Source: Lactuca virosa
Taxonomy: Eukaryota; Streptophyta; Magnoliopsida; Asterales; Asteraceae
DNA: 64,000 nucleotides
Reading direction: 5' to 3'
NCBI GenBank assembly: GCA_928212115.1
Contig: CAKMRJ010005745.1
Coordinates: forward strand, 74,953,916 to 75,017,915
This document shows, in pieces, positions 47,575 through 58,650 of the stretch; positions within the stretch are counted from its first letter, which is position 1; the number at the start of each line of letters is the position of its first letter. The position numbers and the translations under genes are program-made. The notes under the pieces are model-generated. The model did no database searches and had not been told where the DNA came from. It was given only the letters and a program-made list of their open reading frames with translations.

Positions 47575-49403
47575 TGTAACATCCAGATTCTTGGAGGTAT
47601 TTAGTTTTAATGTATTTTTAATTTTGCGAGTGACCACGTCGTTGTGAAGGCATCCCATGAGGTGGCGATGATGGAAGTTTTGCGGATCATTTAATTACCC
47701 CCACGTCGCGACATCTATTAGCTACGACGTGGCGACCGTCTATCGTGAAAACCCTAATTTTTCGGGTATTTAAAGGAAAGTGGGGAGGCTAAGGTTGCCC
47801 ATCTTCAGCCTCCATCACTCTAAAGCGCCATAAACCCTAACCCTAGCCTCTATTACAATTATGAACTCATTCTTGGTGCTTTTGGTGATATCTAAAGAAG
47901 AAGGAAGCCCTTGGTGTGATAGTTTACTTAGCAAGCATCATCTGCTTCAGCTGGCACATCTCTTGGACCTTGGTGAGTGTCAAAGTTCCAACCTTTTCCT
48001 TTCTAAGTTGTTAGATCTCTTGATTTTGTCCCTTTTCGTCACGTCTTGATGGATTTGAGTGGTGAGATCTCATAAAGTTGGCAACTTTATGAATCTCCAG
48101 GTCACTTAGAGTATTTGGTGCCTTGGATCTGAGTTATAAGTGAGCTTTGGTGTTATGCATAGAATCTTGGTCATAAACCCTTAGTTTTGACCTAATAAGA
48201 GTTCAAGACATAAATGTATGAAAAGCATGGATTTTTATGATAGTTTTGGTACTAGAAACCCTTTTGGAAACGTGGGTCATGCGATTTTCAAGATTAAGTA
48301 CTTAATGATTAAGCCATGATGTGTTTTCACCCCCCCCCCTTTTGGACCTAGGGTGATATCTTTACCACTTGGAAGGTCTTAAGGGATAAAGTTGGAAACT
48401 TTATCCATTTAGACAATGGATTGGATCAGATATGAGCTTTGGAGCTCTTAGAATCAAAGAAAACGGCTTAACCAGTTAAGTTGTTTGGACCCAGTGCCTA
48501 CGGCGTAGCCTCAGGTTTCAACGACGTGGCGACTGGGCTAGGGCCCGTCTGCTTTGCTGATTTGTGGCCAAGACGTGGCGACCGACTGCAGTTGACTTTG
48601 ACGTTGACCGTTGACTTTGACCAAGTTTGACGTTAGGTCATTTTTGGTATTTTAAGTAATAGTTTGAAGCTTGAGTCCTTGTTAAATGTATAGGTGATCA
48701 GTAGAGGCAGTATTCAGAGCAGTGATTCGTTCAACTATCTTTTCAGACTGTGAGGTGAGTTTTCCTCACTATACTTGTGGGTCAAAGGCACCAATGCCGA
48801 CCCACTAAGTTATGTATCCTGGAATATATAATGTTGTTATGTTATAGTAATCTGTTAGATCTGCATGATTATTTGGTTGTTGGTTATATGTTTATCTATT
48901 GCATATGTCGACATAATGTGGTAGGGTTGAGGCACAATTGCTCTGTGTGGAAGCCAACAAACTCGGGAGCAAGCCACACATAAGTTGTAGGCCAGAAAGG
49001 CAAGCCAAACTTATGTTGTGGGCTCTGGAGCAATCCAAACATGAGTTGTGGGCCAGAAAGGGAAAGTCAGACTCATGTTGTGGGCTCAGGGGTAATCCAG
49101 TACGACGAGTGTGGACCTAATATGCATGTTGTTATATGTTGTATGGTGGTATTTTGGGGGATCTCACTAAGCTTTGGTTTACAGTTTATGTGTCATGTTT
49201 TAGGTACTACTGATGATCGGGGGAAAGCAAAGGTTTGATCGTACATATCCTTTAGTGATATGTTTTGGAAAATTTTATGATACACTGATTTTGGGATATT
49301 TATATTTGATACTTGGTTTCTTATGACTTGGGTTTTAATGGAAACAATGATTTTACTTTAAATTGAAAATGAAAATTTTTACTATGATTTTTGGGTCGTT
49401 ACA
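47575..49403 (+). repeat. Gypsy-2 3' LTR
   Basis: It starts TGTAACATCC, ends GGGTCGTTACA, and pairs with 31,599-33,433. It is preceded by purine-rich AATGAGGGAAAAT. TATTTAAAGG lies near 47,766. GACGTGGCGAC-type motifs lie at 47,630-47,740 and 48,500-48,585. Confidence 0.9.
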
Positions 49404-49408
49404 GTAAG

Positions 49409-50945
49409 TCAATTCATAAAACATTTGAGTAATGGAAGACAACTCAAACACATAAGCTGATTGCCTAAAACTCAATATCAACATAGTTTTTTCATTAAAG
49501 TCTTTCACTAATCATAGAAAGAAAATGGAACCCCCAAATTTCATCAGATTTGTTTCATGTTTGAGGGGATTATGAAAATAGTTTGGGTTTGTGAAGTATT
49601 TACTTCAGATTTGAATCTATATTTGGAACAAAATTTGAATAAGAAAGAGAATATACGAAGAAGAAAGCTAATCTAGGCTTAGGAACATTAAAAAGATGGA
49701 CTTGAATCCCAATTTCTCCAGTCTTGCGTTCTTGAAAACGTTTGCATGTTCTTATAACTGAAACCATTCCTCGCCACTCTCACCACCATGAGACGTTGAT
49801 GTTGCATCTGAAAATCCCTAATCGGAACTTCATATTAATCAGAAGTTACAAAGAAACTGAAGAAAGACAAGAAAATAATAATAATAATAATAAATTAAAA
49901 CATGAGCCCAACAAACAACAACCAAAACCATGAAACCGTCATCAAATTTCTTGAATAGAAATTCTAAATAGAAGCTACAAACCATGGATACCTGAATCGA
50001 TTAACTTTTGTCTGTGAACTCCATCCATCGACACCGAATCACAACAAATATCGAGCAAAACTATCAAATGTTCGTCGCATTGGTCGGTTACGTCCATACC
50101 TGAATCGATTAACCCTAAAAGTGAAATCAACAAACGACAAGTGGAGGTCACACGATTGGAATTTCAGATATATTTCATAGACAATCGACATCTGAACATA
50201 ATTAATCATTGAAGTTGGAATACGAACCTGAAACAGAAACGAACGACGAATGTGGAAGCGGAATATATTCCCTTTATTTCAAATGTGTAAAAGCAACATA
50301 AAAGAATTGAAGGCAGATGTCGGTGGGTGGACATAAGAGGAGGACGGCCACTCCAAATCCAAGCAGCTGGAGGCGAAAGGGCATATGCCGATTAGAAGAT
50401 AGAAGCGGTGGAGGGAGCAAAATCGTTGAACCCTCAATGAAAAGCAGGAATCCCCAAAAGTGGAACTCCAAATAATAACGTAATAGATGCACAAGACGAT
50501 TCAATTGGTAGATGATGGCGGAAACGAATCTGAGAGAGAAGAATCGTATGCAGAGGGAATTAGGTAGAGTTTGAATCGTCGATCGGAGATGAGTTTAGAG
50601 GGGGTTTTTTTTTTGTAGCGGTGGTTCTCTTGAAGAACGCCACAGAACTAGAGTCAAGTAATTTGGTGCAGAGGTGGTGAAGCAGGCGGAAGAAACGTCG
50701 TTTTTATCACTACAAAGTCATCGGCTCCAAACTACCTGGTATTGAAGCTGACTCAATAGCGGCCACTGTGCATAAGCATGTTGGAAATTTATTGTATATA
50801 TAATATATTATAAATGATAAATGAGATATACATGGAAAAGAATATACAAATATAAACTGAATAAATACAACTATATGAAAAATCTAACAAATACTTTTTC
50901 CATAAAAAACATAAACATGACAAGTTATATTTACATGTATTTCGT
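49409..50945. other. Intergenic sequence between Gypsy-2 and the TGA9 region
   Basis: No gene is recognised. CCTGAATCGATTAAC occurs at about 49,992 and 50,100. At 50,605-50,625 a T-run followed by GTAGCGGTGG resembles a diverged CACTA terminus on the minus strand, which I do not regard as proven. Confidence 0.4.
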
Positions 50946-51239
50946 AAGAAACCTCATGCACATGCATAACATATAAACCCAAAATGGAAATATCTCAATT
51001 TTATGAATTTTGTTAATAGATAACATTATTCACCATGTGCATCTTTATTTACTCTCATATCAACCATATTACCATAATCACATCCTTATTTAAGAAACCT
51101 CATGCACATGTATAAACATATAAACCCAAAATGGAAATATCTCAATTTTATGAATTTTGTTAATAGAAGAACATTATTCACCATGTCCATCTTTATTTAC
51201 TCCCATATCAACCATGTTACCATAATCACATCCTTATTT
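50946..51239. repeat. Tandem duplication, two ~147-bp copies, upstream of TGA9
   Basis: 50,946-51,091 and 51,092-51,239 both begin AAGAAACCTCATGCACATG and end ATCACATCCTTATTT, with few differences. No spacer separates them. Confidence 0.92.
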
Positions 51240-51627
51240 TTTCTCAATGACCCAAACATAATGATATTAAATAAAATTAATAAATATAATATACCATATC
51301 TATGGTAGTCAACAAAATTATTATCCTTTCTCTAGGTACAAATTATACTATTTGCATGTATACTTACTTGTACCTATTCCACTCATAAAGAATATGGTAA
51401 ATTCTGAACGTGAAACAAAGACCTCCTTCATGAAATAAAACCTTATCTTATTTACTTTTCTATTGGCTTAAAAGCTAAACTTTTAATCATATTTTAATTA
51501 ATAATTACTTTGTACTTGTGATACCCTGAGAAGCCCAAAAATACAACCAATAAGAAAACGTAGGCGGTTAGAGAGTGGAATAGGAGTCAGTGATTTCTAG
51601 TGGGTTCCTGCCAAGACGTTTTCTTCA
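51240..51627. other. AT-rich upstream flank of TGA9
   Basis: No gene or clear transposon. It probably includes distal promoter sequence. I saw no convincing TGACG element here. Confidence 0.4.
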
Positions 51628-52246
51628 TTTTTATATACAAAACAAAAAAATACTTAAATTCAAAAACATTTCTTTATTAATTTCTACTTTGTCTTCAAAC
51701 CCCACAATTTTTTTTATATTTTCTTGGAAGTATTTTATTCATTTATCGTTTGTCTTCAAACCCCACAAAGAGAAGAAGAAAGGGGATATGTTGCAAGGAC
51801 AAGATTTGTGTACTAGCCTATATGAGCTTCAATATCTGTTGATAAATTAATTTATCAAAGGAAAGGAAACCCTAGCGAACAATCAAACCAGGTTTCTTCA
51901 TAAAGAAGGTGAAAGAAAGAAGATTAAGACCCCATGAAAGATGAGATCAAAAGTTGAAATGCCAAAAGAGAGACAGAAAGTATAGAGATTAGAGAGAGAG
52001 AAAGAGACATATTTGAGAAAAAGACTCGTCCTTTCTTTAGTGGCTATTCAGATGTTACCTTGATATGATAGCTTTGATCTTCTTCTCCTTCTTCAACAAA
52101 AAACTCAAAACAGTGAGTCTTTTTGTAATTTTTCTTAAACCCTTTTGAGAGTTTGTGAATTATTTATGTATTTTTAATATGGGTTTTTGTTTATTTAACA
52201 GATTTTATAAATCTTGAATCAAAAATGGCGTGAACGAAAGCTTTGC
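51628..52246 (+). promoter_or_regulatory. TGA9 promoter and 5' untranslated region with intron
   Basis: A TATATA box lies at 51,632-51,637 and a GA-rich stretch at 51,985-52,010. A likely leader intron runs from GTGAGT at 52,113 to AACAG at 52,201. Upstream ATGs open short frames: 20 codons at 51,788-51,850 (if transcription starts before it), one at about 52,064 crossing the leader intron, and ATG GCG TGA at 52,225-52,233. The transcription start is not determined by sequence alone. Confidence 0.5.
52225..52233 (+). promoter_or_regulatory. Minimal upstream ORF ATG-GCG-TGA
   Basis: This two-codon frame ends 13 bases before the main TGA9 start codon. It is in a different frame, so ribosomes starting here must reinitiate to make the main protein. 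Whether it is used is unknown. Confidence 0.5.
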
Positions 52247-52388
52247 ATGGCGAGTCACCGAGTTGGAGAGACTGGTTTGTCAGACTCAGGACCTTCACAC
52301 CATCACCATCACCACCAACACCTGCCATACTCTGTTTTTCCTGCCTTTAATCCTCCTAACACATCCTTCATGTACAAATTTCATAATC

Positions 52389-52420
<32 letters not shown>

Positions 52421-55400
52421 TTTATCCAAAAATTTCGATCTTTTGGACGTTTTTCGACATGGGTTTCATGAAAGATTTAATCTTTTTTCTTTACATGACG
52501 TTACCCTCTGTTTTCTTGACATTTTTTTTAATTTCTTCATTCAGTAATCAAGAAGGGTCATCGTTTGATTTTGGAGAGCTAGAAGAAGCTATTGTGCTTC
52601 AAGGTTACAACAAGATCCATGGTGATGAAACCAAATTACGTATGGTTTTAATTTTGAATTCTTTCTTTCTTCATCTTCTCTTTTCTGACGTTTGCTAAAA
52701 GCATAACAAACTACACCCTCAAGAACACACACATAGTACGTAGTATGTGAGTGAGAAAAAAGGGTTTGAAAGTGTCAAAAGAAAAGGATTAGGTATCCCT
52801 TTTCTACCCACTTCAAGCTTCTTGAATGTGTGATTTTGTTTTGTGTTTTTGTTTTGTTTTAAAGTTCTTGAAGGCGATTGATTCTAAAAGATTTTTTATT
52901 TTAATTGTGTGATTTTGTTGCAGCTTTATACACAACAGTACCAAGGCCAGCAGCTACTCTGGACATGTTCCCTTCTTGGCCTATGAGAGTTCATCAAACC
53001 CCAAGAGTAGTTCTTTTTTGCCTTAATAACTTATCTTTGACCATTTCTTTATGCCATTTTATTTCATTCTCTTAACTACTAAAAAACAATTTTCAACTTC
53101 ATTACCTCTCAACAAGTCATCCCTTTTTTGTACCCAATCAATCAATTTCATTTTCTTGTCCAAAATTGAATCTTTTAAGTCATTTTTGTGATAAAAAACG
53201 TGTTTCTAGGTTAACCAAGATGTTTTTGTTAGTTTATTTTGTCAAAAATTGAATCTTTGTGACATTATTAGCTATTTTTTCATAGTTTCTCACATACCCA
53301 TCTTCCAAAGCTTAAATTTGTTTAGCTTTATTTTGTGATTAAAGACATCTTTACGCAAATTCAAGATGAATTTTTATGCTTATTTATTCCAAACTCGAAT
53401 TTTTAAGACACTTTATGTTTTTAACTTTCATATTTTCTCACATACCCACGTTTCAAAGATTGTATTTTTAACCTTATTTTGTGATTAAATACATCTTTAA
53501 ACACATTCACGATGCTTTTTAAGCTTATATAGTCCAAAATCAAATATTTAAGACATTTTTAGCTTTCTTTCATAGTTTCTCCCATACCCATTTTTCAAAG
53601 ATTACATTTTGAATCTACTTATGTGATAAAATGCATCTTTAAACACATTCAAGGAAAATTTTCCATCTTATTTTGTCAAAAACTAAAATCTTGAACACAT
53701 TTTTAGCCGTTTCATCACAGTTCTCACATACCCATTTCTCAAAGATCAAAATTCTAACCCTATTTTGTGACTAAAAACATCGTTAAGCAAAATTCACAAT
53801 GAATTCCAAATACCCACAAAGTAATTTTCTTAACTTTTTCCGTTTTTGGGTTTCGAAAAACAGGGGAGTAATTCAAGTACAGATTCAGGGTCAGCAGTAA
53901 ATGTTGCAATTGCTAGTAAACCAGAGTCTCATTCGCATTTAGAACCAGAATCACCAATCAGCAGTAACAGTAAAAAAGCATCTTCAAATCCACAACAAGA
54001 TCAACATCATCATCAACAACAAGCTATTTTTCGTCAACAATTGCAAAATCTGCAAATTCCAACACAAAATCTTGAAATGGAAAGTGAAGGTGGTAGTCCT
54101 GTTACTACAGGAGGATCATCACATTCTCAACAAACTCCAAAACCCTTCTCAGAAAAGGTTCGTTTTTTTTTTCCCCTTCTTTTTGTCTTTATATCGATAG
54201 ATAATTTTTTTTTCGATATACCCATTTTATTAGGAGCAATATGTTAATCTTTAAATCGGGTAAATGTTACGTATTCCCTATTTTAGGCCCTCTCAATATG
54301 GCGTCGTTTAATGAATTTGACATTAAAACTTACCAAACATTATAAATGAAGTTGGAAATGAATGTCAATGTAGTCAAATATCCCAACAAACTAATAAAAA
54401 GATCAAGAAGAAGTCATTGTTTTTCAGATATGGTTCCCTGACATGTGTAAGAGTGTGTGATAGAGAGAGAAAAGATAAAATATTTCGTGTAATTTTCGTT
54501 TTCATTTTTATCTTTAAAATTGTGATTTTTAATTTACATTTTATTAATTAATAATCGTACTCACTACTCCCAAAAACTGTGGTTTATACATTTACATTGT
54601 TTTCTTTTTATGGTAATGATTACTCAAATCCCCATAACTTCAGTTTAACTATTTACCTTTCTTGGAGCTCTAATCTTTTATTAAAATGAATCATTTTTAT
54701 CATATACCCACATTGAAATAGCAAAAAATTTAAAATAATCACAAAGATTGTAGTAAAAAAGTACAAAAAAAACCACCTAACCCCTTCTAGAAAATGTGGT
54801 AATTTTCCTCTTCCACTAAAAAATAAAAATATAAAAAAAGGAGTAATTTTTACTCTGTTCTTGATTTTGATGCAGAAAAAGGGAATTGGTTCGACATCAG
54901 AGAGAACACTGGATTCGAAGGTTCTTGTAGTTGTATAAATACACACATATATAATTATAAAAGTATCAAATATCGCGAAAGATATACGATTTTAGACAAA
55001 TTATAGATGTATAAGAACCCAAAATTAAAAGCATCGTTCTTGATATTTCTTTTCCAATGTTATCTTGAAATTGTCGAATTTAGTGTTTTCATTGAATTTG
55101 TTTACAGACATTGAGACGCTTAGCTCAAAACAGAGAAGCAGCAAGAAAAAGCAGACTAAGAAAAAAGGTTTCTTGATTCATCAAACTATCATCACTTTCC
55201 CTCATTTTCATAAAAATCATGGGTTCAAATCCCAATTTCACAATCATAATCATCGTTTCAAATCCCAATTTCACAATCATAATCATCGCTTCGAGTCCCA
55301 ATTTTTCACCATTCACTTTATGCAGGCATACGTTCAACAGCTAGAAACAAGCAGAATACGACTAACTCAACTCGAACAAGATCTTCAACGTGCTCGATCG

Positions 55401-57029
55401 CAGGTTTTTCTCGATTAATTTTTCAATTCTAAAAGTGGGTCGATCTTTTCTTTAATTATTACGTTGTTTTATTGACGAAATCGATTGTACTATTAGGGTT
55501 TGTTCGTGGGTGGTGGAGGCGCCGGAGGGAACCTTAGCTCCGGTGAGTCTTTAAATAACCAAAAATTAAGAAAATATTAATCGGTATTGACATTAGGATA
55601 TGATCCTATGTGTGCAGGTGCAGCAATGTTTGATATGGAATACACGAGATGGCTTGATGAAGATCAAAGACACATGGCTGAATTACGAAAAGGGTTGCAC
55701 TCACATTTATCAGATGGTGATCTTAGGGTTGTAGTTGATAGCTTTGTTGCACATTATGATGAGATTTTCCGGTTGAAAAGTGTGGCGGCTAAATCCGATG
55801 TGTTCCACTTGATTAATGGCATGTGGACTACCCCGGCGGAACGATGCTTCCTTTGGATGGGCGGTTTTCGTCCTTCTGAACTTATCAAGGTAACCTACTG
55901 TTATTCTGTCAGATGACATTGCGTCTAGCTGATATGAGATATTAAGACACGTGTCATATGAGACAATTAACGCATCTGTTAAACCCTAATCGTGTCTAGC
56001 TAATATAAGACACTAACACATGTTTATTGATACGAGTATATGACACATGTTAAAAAGTTGACTCTTATACAATGTTAGTTAGATATATGGACCTATAAAT
56101 AAATTTCATTAATGATAGAAGGTGGACTCTAACATATAAAGAGACAGTAATATTGTGCCTAGTGTGACGCTAACAATCTAAAATATCTTATTTTCAAGAT
56201 TTTGTATGTTTATTTACATTATTTTGATTTTATTTGCTAGATGTTAGCAATTCAATTGGATCCGCTCACGGAGCAGCAAGTTGTGGGGATTTATAGCCTA
56301 CAACAATCCTCACAACAAGCAGAAGAAGCCTTAACACAAGGCTTAGATCAGCTACATCAGTCGCTAATCGACACTATTGCTAGTGGGTCTATAAATGATG
56401 GGGTCCACCATATGGCGGTTGCATTGGGAAAACTTACTAATCTTGAAGGCTTTGTTCGTCAGGTAAACCAAAAATAAATATTATTAATTTTTACATGAAA
56501 ATATGTTACTTATATAACTATTTTTAATCAAATATATACATTTGACATTTTCTTAAAAAAATTGTCAAGACCTAGAAATGTTACTATCAATAGATTTTGA
56601 ATTATTGGTATAGTTGACATTATAAATGTCAATGCTCTAGTTCTTATTATTATTTTTTTCTTTAATTGTAATGATTAACATTTGACAAACTTATCAAAAT
56701 GTAGGCCGATAATTTAAGACAACAAACTCTTCATCAATTGCATCGAATACTGACTGTTCGACAAGCAGCAAAATGTTTCTTAGTGATTAGCGAGTATTAT
56801 GCACGACTACGAGCCTTGAGTTCCCTTTGGGCATCTCGGCCACGAGAGTAAGATCTTGAAAAGAAATTTTCTTTTCCTATTAAATTTAAAGTATAATAAT
56901 TAATAGTGAATAAAATTTTGAATAAATTGTTTTTGTAGGGCATTGATGAGCGATGAGAACTCTTGCCAAACGACGACGGATTTGCAAATGGTGCAATCTT
57001 CACAGATTCATTTTTCAAACTATGGATGA
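52247..57029 (+). CDS. TGA9: TGA-type bZIP transcription factor, TGA9-like, 12 exons
   Basis: Coding exons: 52,247-52,371; 52,545-52,639; 52,924-53,006; 53,864-54,157; 54,876-54,920; 55,108-55,167; 55,326-55,403; 55,497-55,542; 55,618-55,889; 56,241-56,462; 56,705-56,847; 56,939-57,029. Every intron is GT-AG and phases join without a stop, giving 517 residues. The start is the first Met of MASHRVGETG; the frame above it has no ATG. Residues 18-23 are six His. FDFGELEEAIVLQG (49-62) is typical of TGA9. The bZIP basic region is LRRLAQNREAARKSRLRKK (216-234, N222-x7-R230), with zipper Leu at 240, 247 and 254. The DOG1 domain starts near 290, with PAERCFLWMGGFRP holding Cys352. The C-terminus SCQTTTDLQMVQSS also matches TGA9. 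In Arabidopsis TGA9 binds TGACG sites and acts with TGA10 and ROXY glutaredoxins in anther development; the same role here is inference. It is somewhat longer than the ~480-residue Arabidopsis protein owing to a Gln/His-rich exon 4. Confidence 0.95.
52389..52416 (+). repeat. Poly(T) run of 28 in TGA9 intron 1
   Basis: Uninterrupted T, 17 bases into the 173-bp first intron. Length is likely to vary between individuals or assemblies. Confidence 0.9.
53150..53800 (+). repeat. Degenerate ~145-bp tandem repeats in TGA9 intron 3
   Basis: The segment CACATACCCA (or a close variant) recurs at 53,291, 53,439, 53,581 and 53,725. Each is followed by CAAAGATT-like, TATTTTGTGATTAAA-like and ACATCTTTAAACACATTCA-like segments in the same order. 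It fills most of the 857-bp intron, the longest of the gene. Confidence 0.85.
55224..55310 (+). repeat. 33-bp tandem repeat in TGA9 intron 6
   Basis: TTCAAATCCCAATTTCACAA and its continuation recur at exact 33-base steps (55,224, 55,257, 55,290), the last copy partly changed. The intron is only 158 bp, so the array is over half of it. It lies between the exons for the basic region and the zipper. Confidence 0.9.
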
Positions 57030-57230
57030 AGATATGAAGTTGGTGAAGTGTTGATGTCTCATGGCGGCCGTGGCTTTTGTTTGTTTAAGTACTTGATTTA
57101 GAAGGATATCATTAAATAGTCTATTGAGTTTTTATTTTATTTTAATTTAGTTTATTATCCTTTTTTTTTTAATTTAGAAATTAAATATTGAAATATTTAT
57201 GATTATGTTATGTTGTAAATGAAAATCGTC
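57030..57230 (+). other. TGA9 3' untranslated region (probable)
   Basis: AT-rich sequence follows the stop codon. No strict AATAAA is present; ATTAAATA variants at about 57,110 and 57,180 could act as poly(A) signals. The end point is an estimate. Confidence 0.4.
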
Positions 57231-58640
57231 TCACCGAGTTATCTTTTTTGGTTGTTTGAAAAACGAGGGTTTACATACTTAGAACGAGGACGAAGATTCT
57301 CTTTTTCAAAGTTTGCCAAAATGCTAGAAATTATAGAATTAACCACAAATAATCAAAATAAAGTGTGTTGATGCATTATGTATTACAATTAAGATAAAAT
57401 AAATAGAAACCATTTTTTGTAAAGTAAATAGAAACTATTTTTTTTGTAAAGGAAAATAAAATTTTATCCTGCTTTTTTCTCCTATTCTGTCACTGTTACT
57501 CTATCTGTTTAACGATTACTTCTCTTTCCTCATTTAATTCTTTGATTTTGATATTTATCATGATCTAGTAAGTCTCAGGATGAATAGAAATATTTAATAT
57601 GAGGATATTGAACCTTTTTTTGTAGAAAAAAATGGTAAATATGAAATTGAACCCAAAATAATAGATTTTGTGCAAAACGTTTGTGCGTCATTTAGACCCC
57701 ACTTTGCTGTTTGTAGCATCAACACGTAATCGAAAGTTTAGGTTCATTAGCAAAATAACAACCGAATCCACAAATATTTTTCAAAATAAAGAACAAAAAC
57801 TAAGAACTCTTATTAAATCAAGCTTTTATAGATCAAAATAACAAAACCCTCACAATGTGATACACTCAAGCTATCTAAGAATGTATGTGATCTTGAAGAA
57901 CGATGTATAAAGGTGATACTCATATTTTCACACTAAGGCAAACAAAATAAACTATCTCTCAATATTCAGGATTGTACTTAAAAAATGTCATTGAATGATA
58001 TCTACACTCATTTATTTACATGGGAGAGTTTATGTATGTCCAATGTGGATCACATGAATCATCTAATTTTATAAATTATATACCAAAAAATTTAGGACAT
58101 ACCTATAAATTTATGTTGTCTTTTTCATACTTGCACACCATGAAGCTTGTTAACTTGAGGACGGATTGAGACTGACTTACTACAATTTTAAGTTGGTTTT
58201 AATAAAATAAAAAGTTAAGCAAGGACGAGTTTGGACTCCATCCTCGCAGAATCAGTTTTTATATATGTTGAACCGTTATTTTTTTGGTTGAATTGGCTTG
58301 GTTAAACTCGGTCTTCTCACTAACCTGATTGAACCTGGTTAGGGGACACACGGTTTTCTATTATGGAGTTTATTTATATCTCTGATAATTGCATCCAACT
58401 CCATGCAACTGCTTTCTATTCGGTACATATTTTTTTTATCAACTTTAGTCCTTAATATTCCAGCAGTTTAACACATTGCACCAATACAAACATGAAGTTA
58501 AAAAAAATTAAGCTACAAATACATTTAACATATTAGTTTATTCTAGTTTTAGTTAAAATACACATAAAATTTATTGACTTTTCAACAACCTAAACTAAAA
58601 AACATTTGTACAAAATGACTTAGTAAATACAGTAGCCAAA
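57231..58640. other. AT-rich intergenic sequence downstream of TGA9
   Basis: I see no coding motifs, terminal repeats or RNA genes here. Confidence 0.45.
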
Positions 58641-58650
58641 TGGATATCAA

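Larger units (their letters stand above)
31599..49403 (+). mobile_element. Gypsy-2: old Gypsy element with nested insertions, TSD GTAAG
   Basis: LTRs at 31,599-33,433 and 47,575-49,403 face the same way and the whole is flanked by GTAAG (31,594-31,598 and 49,404-49,408). A primer site follows the left LTR and a purine-rich AGGGAAAA precedes the right one. The interior keeps only a gag zinc-knuckle region and a short pol end, and is split by Copia-3 and a solo LTR. The LTRs differ clearly from each other, so this is older than the Copia-3 inside it. Confidence 0.9.

Noticed and set aside
50274..50504. 76-codon frame with a Leu-rich tail on the minus strand
   Set aside because: No family match, no convincing context and no splice support; likely non-coding or transposon-derived.
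50605..50720. Possible CACTA ends (GTAGCGGTGG and CACTACAAAG)
   Set aside because: Motifs are imperfect, no subterminal repeats or 3-bp duplication were found, and spacing makes no element.
52214..52246. Upstream extension of the TGA9 frame
   Set aside because: It has no ATG, only a TTG; the family-conserved N-terminus begins at 52,247.
55125..55337. Minus-strand frame with repeated KLGFETMIMIV
   Set aside because: Translation of the 33-bp intronic repeat on the wrong strand.
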